NCBI GenBank assembly: GCA_035535195.1
Contig: DATLQK010000074.1
Span: forward strand, 1-11,039
Direction: 5' to 3'
Length of the DNA stretch: 11,039 bases
From: JACDAN01 sp035535195
Lineage (GTDB): Bacteria > Actinomycetota > Thermoleophilia > Gaiellales > Gaiellaceae
Shown: piece by piece, positions 5,728-11,039 of the stretch
Numbering within the stretch: the stretch's first letter is position 1
Layout: every line of letters begins with the position of its first letter
Program-made: the position numbers and the translations under genes
The notes under the pieces: generated by a model
Databases searched by the model: none
Seen by the model: only the letters and a program-made list of their open reading frames with translations
What the model was told of the DNA's origin: nothing

Positions 5728-7182
5728 ATGACGTCGGCGGGAACCGCGTTCTTTACAGGGTTTTCAAAGCTCGAAGATGCGGCAAAACCAGATCTCGTGG
5801 CGGTCCGAATCGACATATTCCCGCCGCGCTACCAGGACGTCGTGCATCTCGCCCGCGGCGGCATGGGCGACGTCTACCGCGCGACCGACACGTCCCTCGG
5901 CCGGACGGTGGCGATCAAGGTGCTCTCGGAGCGCTACGCCGGCGACGCCGACGTCCGCCGGCGCTTCAAGAACGAGGGGCTCGCGGCCGCGCGCCTCTCC
6001 AACGCGCCCCATACGGTGACGATCTTCGACGTAGGCGAGGCAGCCGAGCAGCCGTACATCGTGATGGAGTACCTCGAGCGCGGCTCGCTCGAGCACCGCC
6101 TGAACCGGGGTCGGCCCGAGAGCGGCGATGTGCTGCGGTGGCTGGACCAGGCTGCCGCGGCCCTCGACGCCGGTCACGCGGCCGGGGTCGTCCACAGAGA
6201 TGTCAAACCGGGGAATCTGCTCCTCGACGGGCGCGACGACGTCCACGTCGCCGATTTTGGAGTCGCGAGCGCCGCCGGGCTGGACTCCCTGACGATGACC
6301 GGCACCGTGCTCGGCACCGCCGGCTACCTCTCGCCGGAGCAGGCGCAGGGCCAGCGCGCGACACCGGCCAGCGACCGCTACGCCCTGGGCGTGGTCGCCT
6401 ACGAGCTCCTGACCGGCCGGCGGCCGTTCGAGTCCGAGAACCCGACGGCGGAGGCGACGGCCCACGTCACCGCGCCCGTACCGGCGATCAGCAGCGAAGC
6501 GGACGTGCCGGCCGAGCTCGACCCGGTCTTCCGCCGGGCACTGGCCAAGGACCCGCGCGACCGATACCCGAGCGCCGTAGCCTTCGTCTCCGAGCTCCGC
6601 GACTCGCTCAACGGCGAGGCGGAGCAGACGGCGGCGACCGTGGCGCTTCCCGCGCACCGCCACGTCGAGCCGCCGCATCGCAGCCGCGGCTGGCTTCTCG
6701 TTGCTCTGGGCGCCGTCGCCCTCGCCCTGGCGGCCGGCGGCCTCGCGCTGGCGGGCCTGTTCGGCGGCGGCGAGCCGCAGACACGAACCGTCGTCAGGCA
6801 GACGACCGTGCAGGGCGAGCCGACCACCGTCCGCGAGACGGTGACGCAGCAGCCTCCGCCTCCGCCGCCTCCTCCTCCTACGCCTCCGTCTCCGACTCCG
6901 CCGCCCCCGGCGCCTGCCGGGCAGTCCGGCCAGCAGCTGACCGACGCGGCGACGGCGCTCCTGAACCAGGGGCGATGGGCAGAGGCGGAGCAGGTCGCCC
7001 GCCAGGCCGTGCAGAAGCTGAACGGCTCAGGCCAGCTGTACGAGGCGTATGCGAACTACAACCTCGGGCGGGCCCTGATCGAGCAGAACCGGTGCGACGA
7101 GGCGCTGGCCTACCTCGACCGTTCGGAGCAGATCCAGGGCAGCCGCCGCGAGATCCGCGACGCCCGCAAGAAGTGTCGATAG
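5728..7182 (+). CDS. membrane Ser/Thr protein kinase (PknB family) with TPR-like ectodomain
   Basis: A 484-residue receptor-type kinase. The cytoplasmic kinase domain (about 35-295) has the glycine loop ARGGMGDVY (42-50), Lys64 in VAIK, Glu83, the HRDVKPGN catalytic loop (Asp158, Asn163), DFG at 176-178 and an activation segment with several threonines before GYLSPEQ. All key residues are present, so it should be active. One transmembrane helix (about 322-345) is followed by a linker, a proline-rich stalk (376-397) and a TPR-like domain (about 403-484) outside the cell, where PknB has PASTA repeats. The only cysteines, 456 and 483, are both in this ectodomain. The start at ATG 5728 is favoured by GAGG seven bases upstream. 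GTG 5797 (residue 24) is the alternative, because residues 1-23 look unlike the family and come from an unusually A/T-rich stretch. It is divergent from the SpoIID-protein/subtilase unit. Confidence 0.93.
   Translation: MTSAGTAFFTGFSKLEDAAKPDLVAVRIDIFPPRYQDVVHLARGGMGDVYRATDTSLGRTVAIKVLSERYAGDADVRRRFKNEGLAAARLSNAPHTVTIFDVGEAAEQPYIVMEYLERGSLEHRLNRGRPESGDVLRWLDQAAAALDAGHAAGVVHRDVKPGNLLLDGRDDVHVADFGVASAAGLDSLTMTGTVLGTAGYLSPEQAQGQRATPASDRYALGVVAYELLTGRRPFESENPTAEATAHVTAPVPAISSEADVPAELDPVFRRALAKDPRDRYPSAVAFVSELRDSLNGEAEQTAATVALPAHRHVEPPHRSRGWLLVALGAVALALAAGGLALAGLFGGGEPQTRTVVRQTTVQGEPTTVRETVTQQPPPPPPPPPTPPSPTPPPPAPAGQSGQQLTDAATALLNQGRWAEAEQVARQAVQKLNGSGQLYEAYANYNLGRALIEQNRCDEALAYLDRSEQIQGSRREIRDARKKCR
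6853..6918 (+). repeat. CCT/CCG triplet tract encoding the proline-rich stalk
   Basis: A run of CCT and CCG codons, broken by a few Thr, Ser and Ala codons, encodes kinase residues 376-397, beginning with nine prolines. It should form a stiff spacer holding the TPR domain away from the membrane. Such a triplet tract can change length by whole codons through slippage without shifting frame. Confidence 0.85.
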
Positions 7183-7185
7183 CGG

Positions 7186-8169
7186 CTAGCCGAGCCGTTC
7201 GGCGTATTGCTGCTCGTAGTACGCGCGGTACTCGCCCGACTTGAGCGGCTCCCACCAGGCTCGGTTGTCGCGGTACCACGCGACCGTCTCCGCGAGCCCG
7301 TCCTCGAGTGAGTGCTCGGGGCTCCAGCCCAGGCCGCGCAGCTTCGAGTCGTCGAGGGAGTAGCGCCGGTCGTGGCCCGGCCGGTCGTCGACGTGCCGGA
7401 CGAGGGACTTGTCGGCACCGGTCAGCTCGAGGATGCGAGTCGTCAGCTCGAGGTTCTCGTGAGGCTCGCCGCCGATGTTGTAGACCTCGCCCGCTCGCCC
7501 CTGCCGCAGGACCCGGTCGATCCCGGCGCCGTGATCCTCGGCGTGCAGCCACTCCCGGACCTGCTTGCCGTCGCCGTAGACGGGAAGCGGCTCACCATCG
7601 AGCGCGTTCGTGGTGAACAGCGGGATCAGCTTCTCCGGGTACTGGTTCGGGCCGTACGTGTTCGCCCCGCGGGTGATCAAACCGTCGACCCCATACGTGC
7701 GGACGTAGGCGATCACCTGCAGGTCGCCGCCCGCCTTCGAGGCCGAGTACGGGCTCGACGGATGGAGACGATCCTCCTCGGTCGAATGGACTCCCGACGG
7801 GACGTCGCCGTAGACCTCGTCCGTCGAGACGTAGACGAGCCGGATCCCGTGCTCCCGGACATACTCCAGGAGCACGTGCGTCCCGTACACGTCCGTCTGG
7901 ATGAAGTCCCCCGCGGCGAGGATCGACCGGTCGACGTGAGTTTCCGCGGCGAAGTTGACGATCGCCTCGCAGCCGTCGGCCGCCTCGGCCACGGCCGAGG
8001 GGTCGGCGATGTCACCCTGGAAGAACGTGTGGTCGACGTCGGCCAGGTTCGCCGGGTTGCCCGAGTACGTGAGCTTGTCGAGGACGACCACCTCGTCGCC
8101 GCCGCGCACCAGGCGCTTGACGAAGTGCGAGCCGATGAAGCCGGCGCCGCCGGTGACCAGGATCCGCAT
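7186..8169 (-). CDS. rmlB: dTDP-glucose 4,6-dehydratase
   Basis: A 327-residue extended short-chain dehydrogenase/reductase that turns dTDP-glucose into dTDP-4-keto-6-deoxyglucose, step two of the dTDP-L-rhamnose pathway. The N-terminus MRILVTGGAGFIGSHF gives the NAD-binding GGAGFIG at 7-13. The dehydratase triad region TDE is at 116-118, and the active-site Tyr141 and Lys145 are in YSASK. Further family motifs are ANTYGPNQYPEKLIPLF and NIGG. Length matches RmlB (about 330). Start ATG 8169 is chosen because it places the Rossmann strand at residue 2; an ATG at 8205 would add 12 unlike residues and overlap rmlD. It lies 11 bases after the rmlD stop and is last in the rmlA-C-D-B operon. Its stop is three bases from the convergent kinase stop. 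Confidence 0.96.
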   Translation of the reverse strand: MRILVTGGAGFIGSHFVKRLVRGGDEVVVLDKLTYSGNPANLADVDHTFFQGDIADPSAVAEAADGCEAIVNFAAETHVDRSILAAGDFIQTDVYGTHVLLEYVREHGIRLVYVSTDEVYGDVPSGVHSTEEDRLHPSSPYSASKAGGDLQVIAYVRTYGVDGLITRGANTYGPNQYPEKLIPLFTTNALDGEPLPVYGDGKQVREWLHAEDHGAGIDRVLRQGRAGEVYNIGGEPHENLELTTRILELTGADKSLVRHVDDRPGHDRRYSLDDSKLRGLGWSPEHSLEDGLAETVAWYRDNRAWWEPLKSGEYRAYYEQQYAERLG

Positions 8170-8180
8170 CGGCTCGAAGC

Positions 8181-9026
8181 CTAGTCGCCTGCGCGGCGGA
8201 GACATTCGCGGAGGCCGTCGCGCCAGTGCGGCAGCTCCGGTGCGCCCCGCTCGCTTCTGAGCACCGAGTAGGCCGGCCTGGGCGCCGGCGCGCCGAACTC
8301 GGCCGTGGTGATCCGACGGACGCGGCAGTCGAGACCAGCCTCGTCGAAGATCACCTCCGCGAAGTCGGCCCACGTGCAGTCGCCGCCGGCGGCGACGTGG
8401 TACGTGCCGTGCGGAAGCTCCAGCACGTCGCGGGTCGCAGCGGCGAGATGGCCGACGTAGGTGGGCGAGCCCCGTTGGTCGTCCACGACGGCGAGCTCGT
8501 CCCGCTCGGCCCCCAGCCTCAGCATCGTCCGGACGAAGTTGTGCCCCGTCCAGCCGAAGAGCCACGAGGAGCGGACGATCCACCCGTCGCGGACCTCCTG
8601 CTCGCCCTCGAGCTTCGTCCGCCCGTAGACGCCGAGCGGTGACGTCGGATCGCTCTCGAGGTACGGCTCCCGTTTCGACCCGTCGAAGACGTAGTCGCTC
8701 GAGTAGTAGACGACCGGTGCGCCGAGGCTCACGACGTTGCGGGTGCCGAGGACATTGGCTCGGCGGGCTCCTTCGGGATCAGACTCGGCGTCGTCGACCT
8801 TCGTCCAGGCGGCCGTGTGGAGGACGAGCTCGGGCCGCTCCACGTAGGAGTATGGGTCGGCGACGTCCCAGTGGGCGCGCGTGAGCGCCCGAGCCTCAGG
8901 GAAGACCTCGGCCAGCGCCGTTCCGAGCTGGCCCCCGGCCCCGGTGATCAGGATGCCGCCGCGTCCCGTTGCGACAGGATCGGCGATTGCGTGCTCCAGA
9001 GCTCTCTGACCCTGGGGTCGTCCCAC
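8181..9026 (-). CDS. rmlD: dTDP-4-dehydrorhamnose reductase
   Basis: The last step of dTDP-L-rhamnose synthesis: NADPH reduction of dTDP-4-keto-L-rhamnose. With the GTG start at 9026 the product is 281 residues. The nucleotide loop GAGGQLG is at 29-35, the SDYVFDG motif follows Ser110, and the catalytic Tyr134 and Lys138 are in YGRTK. WLFGWTGHNFV and the C-terminal RPAYSVL also fit RmlD. The start is a problem. GTG 9026 overlaps rmlC by 79 bases and adds about 24 residues before the first strand (GILITGAGG). No other ATG, GTG or TTG lies in frame before that strand; only CTG or ATC codons could shorten it. The function is secure, the N-terminus is not. Confidence 0.93.
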   Translation of the reverse strand: MGRPQGQRALEHAIADPVATGRGGILITGAGGQLGTALAEVFPEARALTRAHWDVADPYSYVERPELVLHTAAWTKVDDAESDPEGARRANVLGTRNVVSLGAPVVYYSSDYVFDGSKREPYLESDPTSPLGVYGRTKLEGEQEVRDGWIVRSSWLFGWTGHNFVRTMLRLGAERDELAVVDDQRGSPTYVGHLAAATRDVLELPHGTYHVAAGGDCTWADFAEVIFDEAGLDCRVRRITTAEFGAPAPRPAYSVLRSERGAPELPHWRDGLRECLRRAGD

Positions 9027-9412
9027 GGGATCTCTTGCTCGTCCGGGTCGGCAGGGTCGTACTCCTCGGTGACGTGGTAACAGAAGAGCAGGTCCGTCAG
9101 CGCCTCGAAGCCGTGCGCGTGGCGGCCGGGAATGTAGATCGCAACGGGGTTCTCGTCACCGATGTCCTCGCTGAACGTCTCGCCGGACGCACGGTCGAGG
9201 ACGACGACCCGTGCCAGGCCCTGCAAGCAGGCGAACAGGTCGTCCTGGCCGCGCTCGTGGAAGTGCAGGCCGCGGATCACGCCCTGCCGGGAGAACGAGA
9301 GGTTCGTTTGCACGGTCCGCTTCGGCAGCCTGCTCTCGCGGCGCAGCTCCACGAACCACCCCCGCTCGTCCTCGAACCGCCTGAGCGGGATCCGGAGGAT
9401 GCCCTCGATCAC
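8948..9412 (-). CDS. rmlC: dTDP-4-dehydrorhamnose 3,5-epimerase-like cupin
   Basis: A 154-residue cupin that epimerises C3 and C5 of dTDP-4-keto-6-deoxyglucose. Family marks are FEDERGWFVEL, the RGLHFH strand with the presumed catalytic His50, IPGRHAHGF (94-102) and YHVTEEYDP with the presumed catalytic Tyr118, then IPWDDP. It is shorter than the usual 180 or so residues because it ends soon after the last strand. The start is GTG 9412, which forms a GTGA four-base overlap with the rmlA stop and gives a normal N-terminus. Being between rmlA and rmlD supports RmlC over other sugar cupins such as 3-epimerases or sugar isomerases. Confidence 0.9.
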   Translation of the reverse strand: MIEGILRIPLRRFEDERGWFVELRRESRLPKRTVQTNLSFSRQGVIRGLHFHERGQDDLFACLQGLARVVVLDRASGETFSEDIGDENPVAIYIPGRHAHGFEALTDLLFCYHVTEEYDPADPDEQEIPWDDPRVRELWSTQSPILSQRDAAAS

Positions 9413-10149
9413 GGCTTGTTCACGCCGTGCTGGCGGACGAAGTCGTTGACGGCGTAGTAGACGTCGATCGACTCGCCGGCGTCGCCCCAGAATCCCTCGA
9501 CGATGTCGTACTGCATCGATCCCTGGTCGATGAACCAGTTGTTCACGTCGGTGATCTCGAGCTCGCCGCGGCCCGAGGGCTCGAGCCCGTGGATGATCTC
9601 GAACACGCTCGGCTCGTAGAAGTAGATGCCGGTGACGGCGAACTCGCTCGGCGGCTCCTCCGGCTTCTCGTGGATCTTCACGACCCGCTCGCCCTCGAGC
9701 TCAGGCACGCCGAGGTGCCGCAGGTGCTCCGGATTCTCTTCCCGCGCCAGCACGATCCGCGCGCCCTTGCCCTGCGCGGCGAAGTTGTCGACCGCGTGCT
9801 TGATCGATCGCTCGAAGACGTTGTCGGCGAGCATCACCACGATCGGGTCGCCGCCGGCGAACCGCTCCGCGAGCCCGAGGGCCTCCGCGATCCCGCCGGC
9901 GCGCTCCTGGTAAGCGTATGAGAGCCGGTCGATGCCCCACTCGTGGCCGTTGCCGAGCAAGCGGAGGAACTCGCCGGCGTGCGTTCCGCCCGTGACGACC
10001 ATCAGCTCGGTGACGTCACAACCGACGAGCGCCTCGATCGCGTAGGTCACCATCGGCCGGTCGTAGATCGGCAGCAGGTGCTTGTTCGTGATCCGCGTCA
10101 GCGGATGGAGGCGCGTGCCGCTGCCCCCGGCAAGGATCACACCCTTCAT
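9409..10149 (-). CDS. rmlA: glucose-1-phosphate thymidylyltransferase, short form
   Basis: The first step of the dTDP-rhamnose pathway: dTTP plus glucose-1-phosphate gives dTDP-glucose and pyrophosphate. At 246 residues it belongs to the short class and lacks most of the C-terminal extension of the roughly 290-residue allosteric RmlA. The nucleotidyl-transfer signature LAGGSGTRLHPLT is at residues 6-18, with Lys23 nearby, a metal-binding Asp109 in LADN (LGDN is the usual form) and the EKP sugar-binding motif at 161-163. GRGELEITDVNNWFI also fits the family. It is the first gene of the operon; its promoter should lie in 10150-10307, which holds a strong inverted repeat. The stop overlaps the rmlC start (GTGA). 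Confidence 0.94.
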   Translation of the reverse strand: MKGVILAGGSGTRLHPLTRITNKHLLPIYDRPMVTYAIEALVGCDVTELMVVTGGTHAGEFLRLLGNGHEWGIDRLSYAYQERAGGIAEALGLAERFAGGDPIVVMLADNVFERSIKHAVDNFAAQGKGARIVLAREENPEHLRHLGVPELEGERVVKIHEKPEEPPSEFAVTGIYFYEPSVFEIIHGLEPSGRGELEITDVNNWFIDQGSMQYDIVEGFWGDAGESIDVYYAVNDFVRQHGVNKP

Positions 10150-10161
10150 CGCGGCGCAGTT

Positions 10162-10189
10162 TCGCTGAAAGTCTCACGACTTTCACCGA
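10162..10189. repeat. 12-bp-arm inverted repeat upstream of rmlA
   Basis: Arms TCGCTGAAAGTC and GACTTTCACCGA are separated by TCAC. Eleven of twelve positions pair, and the inner eight (TGAAAGTC/GACTTTCA) are perfect. It ends 12 bases from the rmlA start codon. It could be the operator of a dimeric repressor or a hairpin in the rmlA leader; there is no following U-tract, so it does not look like an intrinsic terminator. Confidence 0.65.
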
Positions 10190-10259
10190 TGGTCGAAGCA
10201 CCTGCGCGCACGCCGCTCCATGCTCGTGGTACCTCGTTGCTCCGCGACACGTCAGTGAT

Positions 10260-10282
10260 CGGAACGGGCAAAGCCCGCTCCG
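10260..10282. repeat. 10-bp-arm inverted repeat with AAA loop
   Basis: Arms CGGAACGGGC and GCCCGCTCCG flank AAA, with one mismatch that becomes a G-U pair in minus-strand RNA. The right arm overlaps the second copy of the direct repeat GCTCCGCGAC. It lies 25 bases before the small membrane-protein start. It may be an operator; no U-tract follows. Confidence 0.45.
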
Positions 10283-10295
10283 CGACGGCTCTGGA

Positions 10296-10301
10296 TAGGG
10301 T
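10296..10301 (+). promoter_or_regulatory. possible -10 hexamer TAGGGT for a leaderless start
   Basis: TAGGGT fits TANNNT and is followed by exactly six bases and then the ATG at 10308, which would put the transcript start on the start codon. The same bases include AGGG, seven bases from the ATG, so a weak Shine-Dalgarno is the competing reading. There is no clear -35. Confidence 0.3.
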
Positions 10302-10307
10302 GCCGGA

Positions 10308-10526
10308 ATGAGCGAGACCGAGCACGAAGAGCCGAGCGAGGAGCCGAAACACGAGTCGTTCGAGGGCGAAGACCTGCTCCTGGGCGGACCGGCCCCGAGC
10401 CGCGATCCCTACACACCCGAGCCGGGCCCACGGCCGGGCGAGCAGCGTGCGTTCAACGTCTTGCGCTGGGCCTGGGTGCCGATCCTCGTGATCGCCCTCT
10501 TCCTGCTGATCGCGATCTTTCGCTAG
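10308..10526 (+). CDS. small tail-anchored membrane protein, unknown function
   Basis: A 72-residue protein that I do not recognise. Residues 1-22 are strongly acidic (many Glu, one Asp, two His, one Lys). Residues 28-46 are rich in proline and charged residues, and residues 55-71 are a hydrophobic helix followed by a single Arg. There is no signal peptide, so it is probably anchored by its C-terminus with the acidic part in the cytoplasm. Coding is supported by the amphipathic layout, the G/C-rich third positions and an end exactly at the convergent gene. It is divergent from rmlA and may share its control region. Its TAG stop lies in a CTAG that also ends the MMPL gene on the other strand. 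Confidence 0.7.
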   Translation: MSETEHEEPSEEPKHESFEGEDLLLGGPAPSRDPYTPEPGPRPGEQRAFNVLRWAWVPILVIALFLLIAIFR

Positions 10527-11039
10527 CGGCCGGCGGGCGAGACCGCGGGCGGCGGCGTTTCCTCGAGCGGCGAGGGCTGCACCCGGAAGACCTTGGCCGC
10601 GCCCTCCGGCAGCCACCAGTTCCAGCGGCCGAAGAGGGCCATCGCGCTCGGCACGAGCAGGGCGCGGATGATCGTGACGTCGATCAGGATCGCCGCGGCC
10701 AACCCGAGCCCGAACTGCTGCAGGCCGACGATCGAGCCGGCGACGAAGCCCATGAAGGCCGCGAACATGATCAGCCCCGCGGCGGTGACGAGGCGGCCGG
10801 TCTTCGCCAGCCCCATGGTGACCGCGAGACGGTTGTCTCGGTTCGCGTCCCACTCCTCCCGCATCCGGCTGACGAGGAAGACCTCGTAGTCCATCGAGAG
10901 CCCGAAGAGCATCGCGAACAGGAAGATGGGGATCCAGCCCTCGATCTGGTCGAACTGCGTCAGCCCGAACGGCTCCCCGACGCCGAGCTTGAAGGCCGAG
11001 ACGAGGATCCCGTACGCAGCGGCGATCGAGAGCAGGTTG
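10523..11039 (-). CDS. MMPL/RND-family membrane transporter, C-terminal part
   Basis: The last 171 residues of an MMPL-family transporter; the frame is open to the right edge, so the rest lies outside. About four to five transmembrane helices are visible, including the helix FAMLFGLSMDYEVFL. Its Asp-Tyr pair (codons about 10891-10886) matches the proton-relay pair of MmpL proteins. The run RLAVTMGLAKTGRLVTAAGLIM and the last helices (IDVTIIRALLVPSAMALFGRWNWW) are typical of the actinobacterial family. A proline-rich tail of about 20 residues ends the protein. Such pumps export lipids, siderophores or drugs using the proton gradient; the substrate cannot be told from this part. Confidence 0.9.
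   Translation of the reverse strand, partial: NLLSIAAAYGILVSAFKLGVGEPFGLTQFDQIEGWIPIFLFAMLFGLSMDYEVFLVSRMREEWDANRDNRLAVTMGLAKTGRLVTAAGLIMFAAFMGFVAGSIVGLQQFGLGLAAAILIDVTIIRALLVPSAMALFGRWNWWLPEGAAKVFRVQPSPLEETPPPAVSPAGR

Larger units (their letters stand above)
10150..10307. promoter_or_regulatory. divergent control region between rmlA and the small membrane-protein gene
   Basis: The 158-base gap must hold the rml operon promoter on the minus strand and the promoter of the 72-residue protein on the plus strand. It contains two imperfect inverted repeats (10162-10189 and 10260-10282) and a direct repeat GCTCCGCGAC (10239-10248 and 10277-10286). I find no clear paired -35/-10 boxes for either direction, and no open frame with coding character. 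Confidence 0.5.

Noticed and set aside
7183..7192. Palindrome CGGCTAGCCG as a bidirectional terminator
   Set aside because: It has no loop and no flanking T-tract, so it cannot act as an intrinsic terminator. It arises from the stop codon of rmlB and its context.
8170..8205. 12-residue longer rmlB starting at ATG 8205
   Set aside because: It overlaps rmlD, and RmlB proteins begin at the Rossmann strand, as ATG 8169 gives.
1..11039. Mobile element, phage defence or CRISPR content
   Set aside because: No transposase, integrase, terminal repeats, spacer array or defence domain is visible in any frame.

Overview
The window is very GC-rich, tightly packed bacterial DNA. It has frequent GTG starts, long antisense shadow frames and 1-4 base gene overlaps. 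The gene mix points to a high-GC actinobacterium: a PknB-type kinase with one transmembrane helix, a SpoIID/LytB-domain protein with its GHGVGMSQ motif at the N-terminus, an MMPL transporter and a short-form RmlA. A deep-branching class such as Thermoleophilia/Gaiellales is a guess from overall flavour, not a demonstrated placement. I see no rRNA, tRNA, CRISPR, insertion sequence or phage gene.

Layout. (1) Positions 1-2426, plus strand: the 3' half of a UDP-sugar 6-dehydrogenase (WecC/WbpA type), a Gfo/Idh/MocA oxidoreductase (WbpB/WlbA type) and a left-handed beta-helix acyltransferase (WbpD/WlbB type). These are three of the four steps that make a UDP-2,3-diacetamido-glucuronic-acid-like sugar; the aminotransferase (WbpE type) is not in the window. 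(2) Positions 2423-5685, minus strand: a two-gene unit coupled by an ATGA overlap, with a secreted SpoIID/LytB-domain protein carrying two Ig-like repeats, then a secreted subtilase (S8) with a C-terminal PPC-like domain. (3) Positions 5728-7182, plus strand and divergent from that unit by only 42 bases: a membrane Ser/Thr kinase with a proline-rich stalk and a TPR-like ectodomain holding the protein's only two cysteines. (4) Positions 7186-10149, minus strand: the complete dTDP-L-rhamnose operon in the order rmlA-rmlC-rmlD-rmlB. (5) Positions 10150-10307: a divergent control region with two imperfect inverted repeats. (6) Position 10308 onward: a 72-residue tail-anchored membrane protein, convergent with the 3' end of an MMPL/RND transporter that runs off the right edge.

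How it fits together. The flanks make activated sugars for cell-surface glycans (rhamnose and a diacetamido uronic acid). The middle encodes exported cell-envelope proteins and a sensor kinase facing the same compartment, so the window as a whole reads as a cell-envelope locus. All the enzyme families are known. The parts most worth a second look are the SpoIID-subtilase/kinase module, the inverted repeat in front of rmlA, and the convergent junctions where both genes end on one CTAG.
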